A stretch of DNA of 64,000 nucleotides from the NCBI RefSeq assembly GCF_020382885.2, contig NC_058496.1, forward strand, positions 910,001 through 974,000, given 5' to 3'. The notes beneath the pieces are model-generated. The model was not told the origin of the DNA, made no database searches, and saw only the letters and a list, made by a program, of their open reading frames with translations. This stretch comes from Scatophagus argus. Lineage: Eukaryota; Chordata; Actinopteri; Scatophagidae. Shown piece by piece: positions 23,967-34,992 of this stretch (within the stretch, counting starts at the first letter, position 1; each line of letters opens with the position of its first letter). The translations under genes and the position numbers were made by a program.

Positions 23967-23978
23967 ACTTTCACTTTC
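23967..23978 (+). promoter_or_regulatory. ISRE-like element upstream of gene B
   Basis: ACTTTCACTTTC is the exact reverse complement of the GAAAGTGAAAGT found upstream of gene 1. It lies just before a segment shared with gene A that ends GATGAG/GTGAGT near 24014, a plausible first noncoding exon. This supports interferon-type control of gene B. Confidence 0.5.
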
Positions 23979-25170
23979 ACCGTCGGTTGTGTCGCAGCAC
24001 GAAATTGATGAGGTGAGTGAAGTGGACTAACAGTAGATAAAGAGAAAGAACAAAGTAATGTCAGAGTGTGTCTGTTGTTGCTGCTCAGTGGAGCTGATGA
24101 TGGAGCTGCAGGAGGTTCCAGGGTCACTTTAGTAACTAACTGATTTGAACCGTTAAAGTGGTCGTCCTCCTGCCGTCAGTGAGTTCAGATCAGATTCACA
24201 GTTTGATTATCACAGTCAGTAAACGGATGATTTGTGTGTGAAGCGACAGCTGCTGCTTTGTTTTCACTGTTTAATCTCCTAAATGTCTCTGAAATGAGGA
24301 GGTTTACTGAGACGACTGAGACAAACGTTTGTGTCAGCATTCAGACGGAAGTGAACGATGGAGACGCCATTTGAGACGTGAGAGGAGGAGTCAGTGCAGC
24401 TGGACAGACATGTTTGACAGTGTGGACGGCAGGGGGACAGGACATGTTTGACAGTGTGGACAACAGTGTGGACAGCAGGGGGACGGACATGTTTTATCTG
24501 TCAAGACTTTAGTTACCACACACACAAGCCACAATCTAAACGTTTCCAGACTGTTTTAATAACGCTTGTTACTCAGCAGCTCACAGCTTTTAGGCAGGAT
24601 GTGAACATTAATGGCGTCCTGGCTGAGTTGTAACGTTAGTTAGTACAGTTAGTTGGAGATTTGTTGATGTTTCTGAGTGAGCAGGAGTTTATTTTAAAAT
24701 AGCCTGCCTATAATCTAAGCCTGTTTTCATTTCTGTGTCTGTGCTTCAAGTCAGTCGTATTATTGATGATGAGGGTTTTCACTCCTGATACACACAGTCA
24801 GAGTTAACTGATTCAGAGTTGAACTAATTCTAATCATCTGTTTGGTTTGTTCATCAGCTTTTAAGTGGAGTCACTGCTGTGCCTGCACTGTCAGCCTCAG
24901 TAAGTTTATTTCATTAAAACAGACGAGGTGTGAGAGTGTGTGTTTTCTAATCTTTTAAAGTGTGCAGGTTGTCACAGGACTTTTGAACAGCATAACATCA
25001 GTGGAACATTTACTGCGTTTCTGACTAAGCACCACCTTCACCAGTCAGCATATTAAAACAAAGGTTTGTCTCCTGCCTCGTCACTTTTTAAAGTTTGAAT
25101 GTGCTTTGCGTTTCAGTGTGCGGCTCCTCTGGCTGAATCGTCTCTTGTGGGCTAACAGCAGAGTGTCAGT

Positions 25171-25186
25171 ATGGCTGAAGCACCTG
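25171..25186 (+). CDS. Gene B start exon (MAEAP)
   Basis: Identical to the gene A start exon: ATG GCT GAA GCA CCT G, then GTGAGT, with the same TTTCAG acceptor upstream. The surrounding 24917-25845 matches 14853-15780 almost exactly, so the two 5' ends are recent duplicates. Confidence 0.65.
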
Positions 25187-25448
25187 GTGAGTCCATTCAC
25201 TTTCATAGCATGTAAACAGCTGCAGGTATAGAAAACACTTTGCCTCCAGGTCAGCATTGTTTTCCTGCACAGCTTCAGTGCACACCTGAATCCACAGCAG
25301 TTTATCAGTTTGGAACGGGACACAAAGCCCTGCTGTGTGTGTGTGCTGACGGTCAGTGTGTGTCAGTCACAGGGCCGACACACAAAGACAGACAGACACA
25401 CACACACTCACACCTCGGGGCAAAGCAGAGCAGCCAGTTAACCTGATG

Positions 25449-25633
25449 TGCATGTTTTTGGGATTGTGGGAGGAAACTGGGGAACCTGGAGTGCCTGGTT
25501 ACCTTGGGGAAAACTCACACAGGCACAGGGAGAACATGCAGACTCCACACAGAAGGACCCAGACTGGGATTCGAACCTGAATCCCTCTGGCTGTGAGGCC
25601 ACAGTGCTGACCACTGCACCACCGTGCTGCCCC
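25449..25633 (-). mobile_element. DANA/Mermaid-like SINE, gene B copy
   Basis: The same intronic SINE as at 15385-15569, in the same position and orientation. It is inherited with the duplication of the 5' part of genes A and B. Confidence 0.75.
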
Positions 25634-25724
25634 ACATTATTAATTATTACTGTCCTCAGCAGGCCTGTTATAAAATACATGTGAATTAGTTCATTAATAA
25701 ATGTATGTTTTTCTGTGTCATCAG

Positions 25725-25775
25725 ATGTGCAGCCTGTGAAGCGCAGCAGCAGCTTTGAATTCCTACCACCAACCT
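25725..25775 (+). CDS. Gene B mini-exon 2 (SSSFEFLPPT peptide)
   Basis: A 51-base, phase 1-1 exon identical to that of gene A, between a TCATCAG acceptor and a GTAAGT donor. It feeds in frame into the exon at 26270. Confidence 0.7.
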
Positions 25776-26269
25776 GTAAGTCAAACCCCAAACTGAAGTA
25801 CAACAGGACTACAAAGTACAAAACCTAAATTAAACTTTAACATTCATGTGCCTCACGAGCTGCAGTGCTGATGGATCACCAGATCTTATTCCATTATTGT
25901 TTTTCAGCTTCAGACATAAACCTTTACGAACTCCTTCTGAATATTTAGTTTGGTTTAAAAAAGCTTCATGGAGAGTTTGTGGCAGCAGGACAGCGTCTGT
26001 CTGGACAACAGTGGAGTCTTTAGCACAGACAAGATGACTTTCTGTCTGATAAAACTTTGGATCATTTTGGATCGATTCATGCAGATTTTGATCTTTTTAT
26101 GGAATCTGATGGCAGTAAGAACCAACAAGATGAAACCCATCATGACAAGGTCTTTTCACATCCTGTTGAGAATATTTAAGATGCAGATGCTGTGTGTGTC
26201 TCCAGTATTGTGAGGGAATGAAAGCAGGCTTACCTTTCATACTTGTTTTCATTTCTGTTGTCTTTTCAG

Positions 26270-26829
26270 TCTCTGAGCTGCGGGTTGTTCTGCTGGGGAA
26301 CAGCTGGTCTCAGAGGAGCTCAGTGATTAACTTCATACTGGGAGGGACTGTGGTCAACACTGAGGGAGAACTGGACTGCTGTCTGGCAGTGACAGGACAC
26401 TTAGAGGATAAAAAAATTGTTCTCATCAACACCCCAGATCTGCTGCATCCCAACATCTCTGAGAACAAACTGACAGAACATGTGAAAAATTGTGTGAGAC
26501 TCTGTGATCCTGGACCTCATGTGTTCCTGCTGGTTCTCCAGCCTGAGGACTTCACTGAGGAACACAAACTGAAGCTCTGCAGAGTCCTTCAGCGCTTCAG
26601 TGATCGATCATTTGATCATTCACTGGTTCTGATGTCAACACCCAGAGAGGAGAGTCCAGGTTTCATGGAAGAATATCATCAGCGTCCACCCCTCAAAGAC
26701 CTGATCAGAAGATGTCAGTACAGGTTCTTGTGGCAGAAGATTATTGAACTTCCAGAGCTGTTAACACGCTTGGATCAAATTGTGAAAGAGAACAACGGAG
26801 AACATCTGAGCCCTCGTGGATCAATATAG
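26270..26829 (+). CDS. Single-domain GIMAP-like pseudo-GTPase, terminal exon of gene B
   Basis: An exon from a TTTTCAG acceptor to a stop, encoding 186 residues that cover only AIG1 domain 1. It carries the degenerate P-loop [18 protein letters not shown] and the [11 protein letters not shown] box, and ends KENNGEHLSPRGSI. The end coincides with the end of domain 1, after which the sequence is unrelated to gene 1. With the 5' exons the product would be about 208 residues, lacking a P-loop lysine, coiled coil and membrane tail. Its twin is gene C (40034-40593). It could be a regulatory pseudo-GTPase or a truncated pseudogene; the frame itself is intact. Confidence 0.7.
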
Positions 26830-27850
26830 GTCTTGATGGATTTATCATGCAATCTGTTCTTAATGGTTCAAAATCCTTCAGATGTCTCTGCAGTTTGTCA
26901 AATGTTGATCTGAGGTGAACACACACCTTCTGTCCTTGTGTTCTGGTCAGATTGTCCAACATGGTGATTATTACATACTTTACTTCATACATGGTTTGTG
27001 TTTGATTTAAACATTTAACAGGATCTTCAGCTTTGTCTTTAACCATCAGAGCTGCAGAAAACAACAAACACAGATCTCCTCCTGTTCTGTTGTTTCTTCT
27101 TTAGCTCAGTTAGCTTGTAGATGATGTCAGCGTCCTGCAGTCACTGCAGTGATGGAAGAAGTACTCATATGTGTAAAAATACTCTGTACTACTCCACCAT
27201 ATGTCAGATTATAAAAAGCCATTACTGATATGTTAACAAGATTTTAATGTCACAGCATCTTTTTCAGATGTTTCATGTAATTGAAAGGGTTCAAATATGC
27301 ATAATTATTGTTGTTGAATAATTAGATTTATTCTTTTTGTTATTATTATTATTATTCACTTTTATTCCATGTTCATTTGATCTTAATCTTTAATCACTTT
27401 TGCAATCACTTACTCATTAGTCATTTATTTTTTTCATTTCATTATGAATTAGTCATTTACTGTAATGGTTATGATTCATTATTTTCATTCTATGGTTGTG
27501 GCTACTTTTATTTCATCCACATATTCATTTAGTTTTTGTCTTTGTAGTGGGTCTGAAATAGCCACATACAGTTTATTAGGATAACAGTCATCCCCTCTTT
27601 TTCATTTTAATTTTTGAACCTTAAATTACATTTTTTTTAAACTGCTAAAACACTAATTTCTGTTGTGTGAATCAATTGCTCAGTTGTCTTCCTTTTGCAA
27701 ATCTCTAAACACATTCTCATGCAATAAAACACAGTTATCAATGTGATGCATAACGGTAACAACAAGTGGCAAAATATGAACACAAATAAAACGTGTGTCA
27801 TTCATTGAACACAGCAATTCAAAATTGATCACACTTATTTCTCACCATGT
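26270..27850. repeat. Inverted duplication arm (gene B exon and 3' flank)
   Basis: This stretch matches the reverse complement of 38925-40593, covering the GTPase exon and about 1 kb of 3' flank. A (TTA)n tract near 27340 is short here and long in the other arm. No further gene is seen in 26830-27850. Confidence 0.85.
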
Positions 27851-27854
27851 CATG

Positions 27855-28240
27855 ACAACATGACAGCCAATATAAACCAGTTTGGAGTGCAAGCAGGTTG
27901 GTCCTGCAAGCTCATGACAGCAATGGATCAGAGAAACAGAGGACGAGTGCATGTAAGAGGAGGTAGAGGTGGAGGACAAGGAGGAGGAAGAGGAGGGAGA
28001 AGAAGAGGAGGGAGAGAAAGAGGAAGAGAGGGTTACAGTCATAGACTGTGTACTGGTGCATGGCATGACCATGAGGGAGAGAGGCGAAAGCGTCCAAAGA
28101 GGCCATTGTAGCTGACATTGTCCGTCAATACTGTGCCATTACACTACGGGAAATACAGCAACAAATTATTGAGAACCATACAGACTTCGAGGGAATCAAT
28201 TGTGTGGGCCTTTCCAACACTATGTGCACATTGCACAAAA
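27855..28240 (+). pseudogene. Tc1/IS630-like transposase N-terminal fragment
   Basis: A Gly/Arg-rich N-terminus (GGRGGGQGGGRGG at about 27960) is followed, out of frame, by pieces resembling fish Tc1/IS630-type transposase helix-turn-helix regions (VLVHGMTMRE, TLREIQQQIIENH). It is cut off near 28240 by an L2 fragment. A related minus-strand N-terminus lies at 35285-35505. Confidence 0.5.
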
Positions 28241-28735
28241 ACTTGAGAGGAAATGGCGTTCCTCCAAACTTAATGAACCTCACTCAGTCTGGCAAGACAG
28301 TCTTAGATTATATATGAAGGCCCTACGGACTGCCAGAGCAGCCTGTTACTCCAAATTAATTGAGGATAACAAGCATAATCCCAGGTTTCTCTTCAGCTCT
28401 GTAGCCAGGCTGACAGAGAGCCATAGTGCTATCGAGCCTTGTATCCCTGTGACCCTCAGCAGCAATGACTTTATAACCTTTTCTAACGACAAGATTTTAA
28501 ACATTAGAGACAAAATTCAACACCTGCTGACCTCAGCTGGTACTCGACATCCAAAACACTGGTGTCTTAGAAACAGCAGTAGAACCAGATAATTATCTTG
28601 ACTGCTTTTCTCCTATTGACCCTCATCAGTTATATTCACTTATATATTCATCCAAGCCAACCACATGCCTCTTAGACCCCATCCCTATTAAGCTACTCAA
28701 AGCAGTTTTACCCTTAGTTAGCACCTGTCTCTGCT
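28240..28735 (+). pseudogene. L2-like ORF2 linker fragment
   Basis: The frame at 28240-28592 (LERKWRSSKLN, NPRFLFSSVARLTESHS, SNDKILNIRDKIQ) matches the region between endonuclease and reverse transcriptase of the L2-like element at 19665-23060. It continues out of frame to 28735, where the next LINE begins. Confidence 0.8.
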
Positions 28736-31493
28736 TAAAGATGGCGCTGGTGAGGTCGGCCGCTGTACCTGTTCCCGAGATTTGTCTGTATTTAGTCGTT
28801 TTTAGTGTAATTTTTAACTTGTTAAGCCATCCCGTTGTAGGTTGTAACACATACGACAGACAGACACTAATTAACCTTGGAGCACAGTGCTCAAGCTGTG
28901 CTCCTATCAACTTAATCCCGGACCCAACCTGACCCCCATCCTGCGGGCAGCCTACAACAACTACAACAACAACAACAGCAACAATGCACACACAGGCCGC
29001 AGGTCACGGAGAAGGCCCCGAGGGAAACGAGCCGGCGTTAGGAACAGACTGAGATCATTCACCTCTGCCCAGCATCCTACTCGCCAATGTCCAGTCACTG
29101 GAAAACAAGCTCGATGAACTCAGGGCCAGAATGAAGTTCCAGAGGGATATACGAGACTGTAATGTCATCTGCCTCACTGAGACATGGCTGACCCCCCTGA
29201 CTCCGGACCACGCTGTTCAACCAGCGGAGTTCTTCTCAGTTCACTGCAAGGACAGGACGGGCGAGTCTGGTAAATCAAGGGGAGGTGGTGTGTGTCTGAT
29301 GGTGAACAACAACTGGTGTGACAACAGGAATGTTGTGTCTCTCAGACACTCATGTCGGAGCTCCTGACCATCCAGTGCCGTCCTTTCTACCTGCCCCGCG
29401 AGTTTACTTCGGTCATCATCAGCGCTGTTTACATCCCACCTCAGGTGAACACGGACACTGCTCTCACCGAGCTACATGAGGCTATATCCACCTATCAAGC
29501 TAACCAGCCTGCTGCAGCCCTCATCGTGGCCGAGGACTTTAACCGTGCTAACCTGAGGAAGGTGATACCGGAGTTTAAACAACACATCGACTGCCCCACC
29601 AGAGGAGAGAGGACTCTGGACCACTGCTACGCTGTCCGTAGGACGGTGAAGGAGGCTAAACGCCGCTACGCCGCAAAACTGGAGCTGCAGATGGAGGGGA
29701 GCAACTCCAGGACGCTGTGGCAGGGACTACGCACCATCACGGACTACAAAGCTACACATCCACCCGAGATGAGAGTCGACGCTTCTCTGGCTGATGAGCT
29801 CAACAACTTCTTTGCACGCTTCGAGTCGGACAGCAGGCAAGAAGCTGCGCTCCCAGACGGTGAAGAGGTGATGCTCACTGTGATGGAGCTGGAGGTGAGG
29901 AGGATGTTTAAAAGTGTAAACACCAGGAAAGCAGCAGGGCCTGACGGCATTAGCGGTCGAGTCCTCAAAGCCTGCGCTGAACAGCTCGCACCGGTGTTTA
30001 CAATGATATTGAACCTCTCCCTCTCAGTGTGTGATTCCCACCTGCTTTAAGAAGTCTGTTGTAGTCCCCGTCCCAAAGACAGCCAAGCCCAGTAACCCCA
30101 ATGACTATCGCCCCATAGCCCTCACATCTGTGGTGATGAAATGTTTTGAGAAGCTGGTCAAAACATTCATCACCTCCTCTCTGCCCCCCACCCTGGACCC
30201 CCTACAGTTTGCATACCGCCCAGACAGATCCACAGACGACGCCATAACCTTCCTGCTGCACAAGACACTTTCCCACGTAGACACGAGGATGGGGAACTAT
30301 GTGAGAGTGCTGTTTGTGGACTACAGCTCAGCATTCAATACCATAGTCCCCTCCAGGCTGGTAACCAAGCTGTGTGATCTTGGACTGAACTCCTCCCTGT
30401 GCAGGTGGATCCACAGCTTCTTTACTGGCAGACAACAGGTGTTACGCGTGGGCCCCCATAGCTCATCCCCCCTCACCCTCAACACTGGATCCCCCCAAGG
30501 CTGCATGCTGAGTCCCCTGCTGTACTCCCTGTACACACATGACTGTGTGTCCACATCAGACAGTAACACCATCATAAAGTTTGCTGACGACACAGCCATC
30601 GTGGGGTTAATCTCCCACAACAAGGAGGAGGCCTACAGGAAGGAGGTCACCCACCTGGAGAGCTGGTGCCAGGAGAATAACCTCCTGCTGAACGTCAGCA
30701 AAACTAAGGAGCTGATTGTGGACTACAGGAAGAAGCAGCAGAAGGACATCCGTCCACTCTGCATCGGCGGGTCTGAGGTGGAGAGGGTGGACAGTTTTAA
30801 ATACCTCGGTGTGACCATCACACGGGACCTGTCCTGGTCACTGCACATTCACAGGACTGTGAAGAAGGCCAGGCAGCGTCTGTTCCACCTCAGACGCCTC
30901 AGAGACTTCAGGCTCCCCCTCAAGGTGCTCAGGAACTTTTACACCTGCACCACTGAGAGCATCTTGAGTGGGAGCATCACCACATGGATGGGCAGCTGCA
31001 CAAAGCAGGACCTCTCGGCCCTCAGGAGGGAAGTCCGCTCAGCTGAGAGGACGATCAGAACAACTTTACCCGACCTGCAGGACATTTACACCAAACGATG
31101 CAGGTCGAGAGCTGAGAAGATCCTCAGGCAGCCCCATCACCCCGGACACTCACTCTTCTCCCTGTTGCCATCAGGCCGTCGGTTCTGCTGCCTGAGAAAC
31201 AACACTGAGAGGATGAGGAGAAGCTTCTTCCTCCAGGCCATCCGTCTGATCAACAGAGAGCGTTGATCTGGACAATCCCACTCCCACCTGCACTACATGT
31301 AAATACTGCACATTTTCACATTTTTAATTTAAATTTTTTTTATAAGCTTTCTATTTTACAATATTTAAATTTTACTTTAAATTTTGCTTACCCATTTTTT
31401 TGGTAGCAGGGACATAAAGATTTTCAGTGCACATTGTACTTTGTATGATTGTGTGTGTGACAAATAAACCTTGAATCTTGAATCTTGTATCTT
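28736..31493 (+). mobile_element. CR1/L2-superfamily LINE, near full length, frameshifted
   Basis: The element starts near AAGATGGCGCTGGTGAGG and ends in a TTGAATCTTGAATCTTG tail. The N-terminal and endonuclease part is split among frames at 28741-29367 ([21 protein letters not shown]) and 29352-30050 (FTSVIISAVYIPP, RKAAGPDGISGRVL). At least three frameshifts disable the single ORF. The reverse transcriptase half is open. Confidence 0.8.
30031..31266 (+). CDS. LINE reverse transcriptase segment (open)
   Basis: A 411-residue frame encodes the LINE reverse transcriptase palm and C-terminus: NDYRPIALTS, LQFAYRPDRSTDDA, VDYSSAFNTI, SPQGCMLSPLLYSLY and the catalytic FADDTAIVG, then the thumb (ARQRLFHLRRLR) and LPSGRRF near the end. 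It normally continues from the upstream endonuclease as one protein. Frameshifts before 30031 make this a fragment without its own start. Confidence 0.8.
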   Translation: MIPTCFKKSVVVPVPKTAKPSNPNDYRPIALTSVVMKCFEKLVKTFITSSLPPTLDPLQFAYRPDRSTDDAITFLLHKTLSHVDTRMGNYVRVLFVDYSSAFNTIVPSRLVTKLCDLGLNSSLCRWIHSFFTGRQQVLRVGPHSSSPLTLNTGSPQGCMLSPLLYSLYTHDCVSTSDSNTIIKFADDTAIVGLISHNKEEAYRKEVTHLESWCQENNLLLNVSKTKELIVDYRKKQQKDIRPLCIGGSEVERVDSFKYLGVTITRDLSWSLHIHRTVKKARQRLFHLRRLRDFRLPLKVLRNFYTCTTESILSGSITTWMGSCTKQDLSALRREVRSAERTIRTTLPDLQDIYTKRCRSRAEKILRQPHHPGHSLFSLLPSGRRFCCLRNNTERMRRSFFLQAIRLINRER

Positions 31494-31939
31494 GACACTG
31501 AGAGCGCCACCTGCTGGACAAAACAGAGCTGCAGTGGATCACAGTGGATCTCTGAAGTCAACCACACATCACCTGAACTCTGGAGCCTGTGATCCTACAG
31601 GAGGCGTGTCAGAGTCAGGAGGGAATGAAAACACACATCAGCCTTACAGGATTTTGTCGTGATTAAAACAACTGAAGACTGACATGAGGGTCTGATTGAA
31701 TATTTTAATAAATCAGAATTAAATCTTACAGTCTGATAATAGCATTATTATTATTATTATTATTATTACATTCTACCACTCTATACTATTATACTATCAT
31801 GACAGAAGGTTTTGTACTCTTTGTAGATCAGAAAGCCATGAATGTAAAAGCGAGTCATTTAAAGCAGCTGAGATGTAAACATTACAGTGATTTTTAAACA
31901 TAAAAGCCACAGCTCTTCTGTTTACCTGTGTTTGTTTAA

Positions 31940-32207
31940 AGATGATGAAAGATGAAAGTGACATATTTTGTCATTGGAGGGAACTCACTCCAACGAAATT
32001 TGTTCTCTGCATTTAACCCACCCAAGTGACGTGCACACACACACAGCAAACCCGGGGCAGTGGGCGACCGCGTGCAGCGCCCGGGGAGCAGTGGGGGTTA
32101 GGTACCTTGCTCAAGGGTACCTCAGCCATGGACACCGGGACGGGGAATCGAACCAGCGATCCACCGGTTACGGGTCCGACACCCTAACCGCTGATCCACG
32201 ACTGCCC
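31940..32207 (-). mobile_element. tRNA-derived SINE
   Basis: The same family as 19065-19321, reverse orientation, with the 3' tail at the left (GATGAAAGTGACATATTTTG) and the tRNA-like head at the right. The matching site near 18690-18700 is uninterrupted. Confidence 0.85.
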
Positions 32208-32208
32208 A

Positions 32209-32573
32209 GGCCACATTTCCAAAATGGTGGCCACACTGACGGATCACAGGAACGAGCCAAAGCAGCCATTTGTGAAGCTTCTGCACCACCCTCAGACTCT
32301 CTCTGTTCACACATTCATTAACTCCAGTCTCCAGCAGTTCAGCTACAAGTCTTACATTAGTGTTCATCTGCACTACAACCTTCTCCATCTGAGTCCTGGT
32401 GAACATGTCCTTTGTGAAGCATCTGGATCCTTCAGCTCTCATCCTTCCCACATCATCCAGCAGATCTGGGATCTGCTGCTTGTCCTTGATATTGAGAACA
32501 ACATGTCTTCCTCCACAGCTTTGACGGTTTTTCATGCAAGGCTGGCAGCTCCACCAGGGAAAGCTGACATCCA
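32209..32573 (-). pseudogene. GIMAP AIG1 domain-2 fragment
   Basis: The minus strand encodes [32 protein letters not shown] and ESLRVVQ, matching the end of AIG1 domain 2 and the relic of domain 3 in gene A. About 250 bases inside the domain are deleted near 32528. The remaining 45 bases (Ser-Leu-Val-Glu region) end abruptly at 32573, where LINE sequence begins. No P-loop remains. Confidence 0.85.
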
Positions 32574-32578
32574 CACAC

Positions 32579-32645
32579 GGGAGTGCAGTTTGATGTGCTT
32601 TACGGAGACATGGCTGCACCAGGATATACCTGATGACAATACGGC
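32579..32645 (+). mobile_element. LINE endonuclease scrap
   Basis: ECSLMCFTETWLHQDIPDDN on the plus strand matches the endonuclease of the LINE at 35507-38925. Only about 65 bases are present, joined to a GIMAP fragment on the left and to L2-like 3' UTR-type sequence on the right. Confidence 0.7.
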
Positions 32646-32829
32646 AGTAAGGGGCAAAACCAGGGCAAAACCCCACACCCAGTCAGCATTTGGCCACAGT
32701 GGAGAGGAAAAACTTCCTTTTACAGTTTTTCACATTTGTTAAAACACATTTTTTGAATCCTGTCCTTTTCTCAGAATTCTAAACGCTAAACTTTTCTCTC
32801 AAACTACATTCACAAAAGACAAGACTAGA

Positions 32830-33075
32830 CAAGACAACTTTATTTGTATAGCCCATTTTTACAAGCAGTTTGTCTCAAAGGGCTTAACATAACATCAGCA
32901 ACATCCTCTGCCCTTCGACCCTCACATCGACTGAGGAAAAACTCCCAGAAAAACCTTTAACAGGAAACACTGGGAGAAAGCTCAGGGTGAACAACAGAGG
33001 AGGGATCCCTCACCCAGGACGGGCTGACGTGCAGTGGATGTTGTACAGGCAGGAAAGCAGTTAACAACATGAGAA
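32830..33075 (-). mobile_element. LINE 3' UTR fragment
   Basis: AACTTTATTTGTATAGCCC, TCAAAGGGCTTAACATAACA and GAGGAAAAACTCCC form the reverse complement of a typical fish LINE 3' UTR. No coding sequence is present. Confidence 0.5.
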
Positions 33076-33084
33076 TGACATTAG

Positions 33085-34946
33085 ACTGGATCGACTTCCT
33101 GTTGCGGTAAGCGTCCTACGTCATTTCCTGTTGTTGTGTGTTACTGATGTTGTGAGCAGCTCCGTCTGTGCTTTAATTAAAGATCGCTTAAGTTGTTCTA
33201 ATATTCGCTGTAGCGAGCAATTTCACACTGTTACCCTGATCGTCTGTTCTGGTCATAGACTTCATCACTCACTTTATTAATTTGACGCTAATCTTATAAC
33301 CGATTAGCATTTGCGAAATTCCGCTAAGCTAGCTTAGCCTGTTCATTAGCGATGGCTTCTCTGTCTCCCTCTCTCTCTCCTGCTCTCTCCTGCTTGGTGT
33401 GTCAAATGTTTAGTTATTCCTCTGCCTCCTTTAGTGAAAGTGGTAAATGTAATAAATGTAGTTTACTTGTAGCGCTGGAGGCGAGGCTTAGTGAATTAGA
33501 AGCACGGCTCCGCACCATGGAAACAAAGTCTCTAGCTACTGTTGTTAGTGTTGTAGTGTAGTGTTGTTAGTGTAGCTCGTAGCCTGCCCCCGGTAGCTCC
33601 CGAGCAGCCGGGAAACCAGGGAGGCTGGGTGACTGTACGGAGGAAGCATAGTCCTAAGCACAAGCCCACGGTTCACCCCCAACCAGTTCAAGTTCTCCCC
33701 ACTCAGCGACACACCCGCTGAGAAACCAACTCTGGTGATTGGCAGCTCTGTAGTCAGAAACGTGAAGTTAGCGACACCAGCGACCATAGTCAAATGCATT
33801 CCTGGGGCCAGAGCGGGCGACATTGAATCTTATCTAAAACTGCTGACTAAGGATAAGCGTAAATACAGTAAAATAGTAATACATGTCGGCGGTAATGACA
33901 CTCGACTGCGCCAGTCGGAGGTCACTAAAATTAATGTAGAATCAGTTTGTACATTCGCAAAAACTATGTCGGACTCCGTAGTTTTCTCTGGACCCCTACC
34001 CAATCTGACCAGTGATGATATGTTTAGCCGCATGTCATCATTCAATCGCTGGCTGTCGAGGTGGTGTCCAGCAAACAATGTGGGCTTTGTAGATAATTGG
34101 CAGACATTTTGGGGAAGACCTGGTCTCATTAGGAGAGACGGCATTCATCCCACTTTGGATGGAGCAGCTCTCTTATCTAGAAATCTGACTGACTTTCTTA
34201 TTAAACCAAACCCTGACAACCCAGAGTTGAGACCAGGAGGCAGAGTTGCAGTCCTACACGCCTCTCTGCACTTCCATTACAGTTACCCACCCAATATCCC
34301 ATAGAGACTGTGTCTGTCCCCCGACCACTTAAATTAATTGAACCAAATTCAAAAAGAGGAGTTATACTTAAAAATCTAATAAAGATCAACACCAACACCT
34401 CCACAGCTACAACAAATAGGAGAATTAAATGTGGACTGTTAAATATTAGATCTCTCTCATCTAAAGCTGTACTAGTGAATGAGTTAATATTGGACAATAA
34501 TATAGATGAAAGTGAAAGTGACATATTTTGTCACTGGAGGGAACTCACTCCAAGTCCCATTAATGCATATTACTAACTCAACTTCTTCCCTGGAGTCCTT
34601 GTGCTTTCTTGTCCCGCAGATTCCTATCGATCATGACTGGACCTGCTGCTGCAGTCCTGCTGTCGTCCTGCTCAAAACCTACTGCAATTACTACTGTTTA
34701 GTCATAATCTGATTTAAATCTGTTACGACTCAGTACAGCTACTACCATTATTGTTACTGCCATTGTTATCAAAATCACCATAATACCTTCTGTATACTTC
34801 ATTGTCATTATCATTATCTACATTTCGATACTTCTGGTATTATTACTGCTGCTATGCATCTCTGCTTGTGTGCTCCTTCTCTCACAGCCCACCCCCTCTG
34901 CCTCTCTCCCTTGTTCTCTCTCTCTCTCTCTCTCTGTCGCTCTCCT

Positions 34947-34992
<46 letters not shown>

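Larger units (their letters stand above)
31497..32573. repeat. Inverted duplication arm 2 (gene A 3' region)
   Basis: The reverse complement of about 18000-19400. It lacks the SINE found at 19065-19321 and carries its own SINE at 31940-32207, at a site that is empty in arm 1. It starts directly after the tail of the upstream LINE. Confidence 0.75.

Noticed and set aside
23813..24127. Arg/Glu-rich and Ser/Leu-rich frames over the GA tract
   Set aside because: Simple-sequence translation only. The frame at 19759-20065 over the shorter tract has the same explanation.
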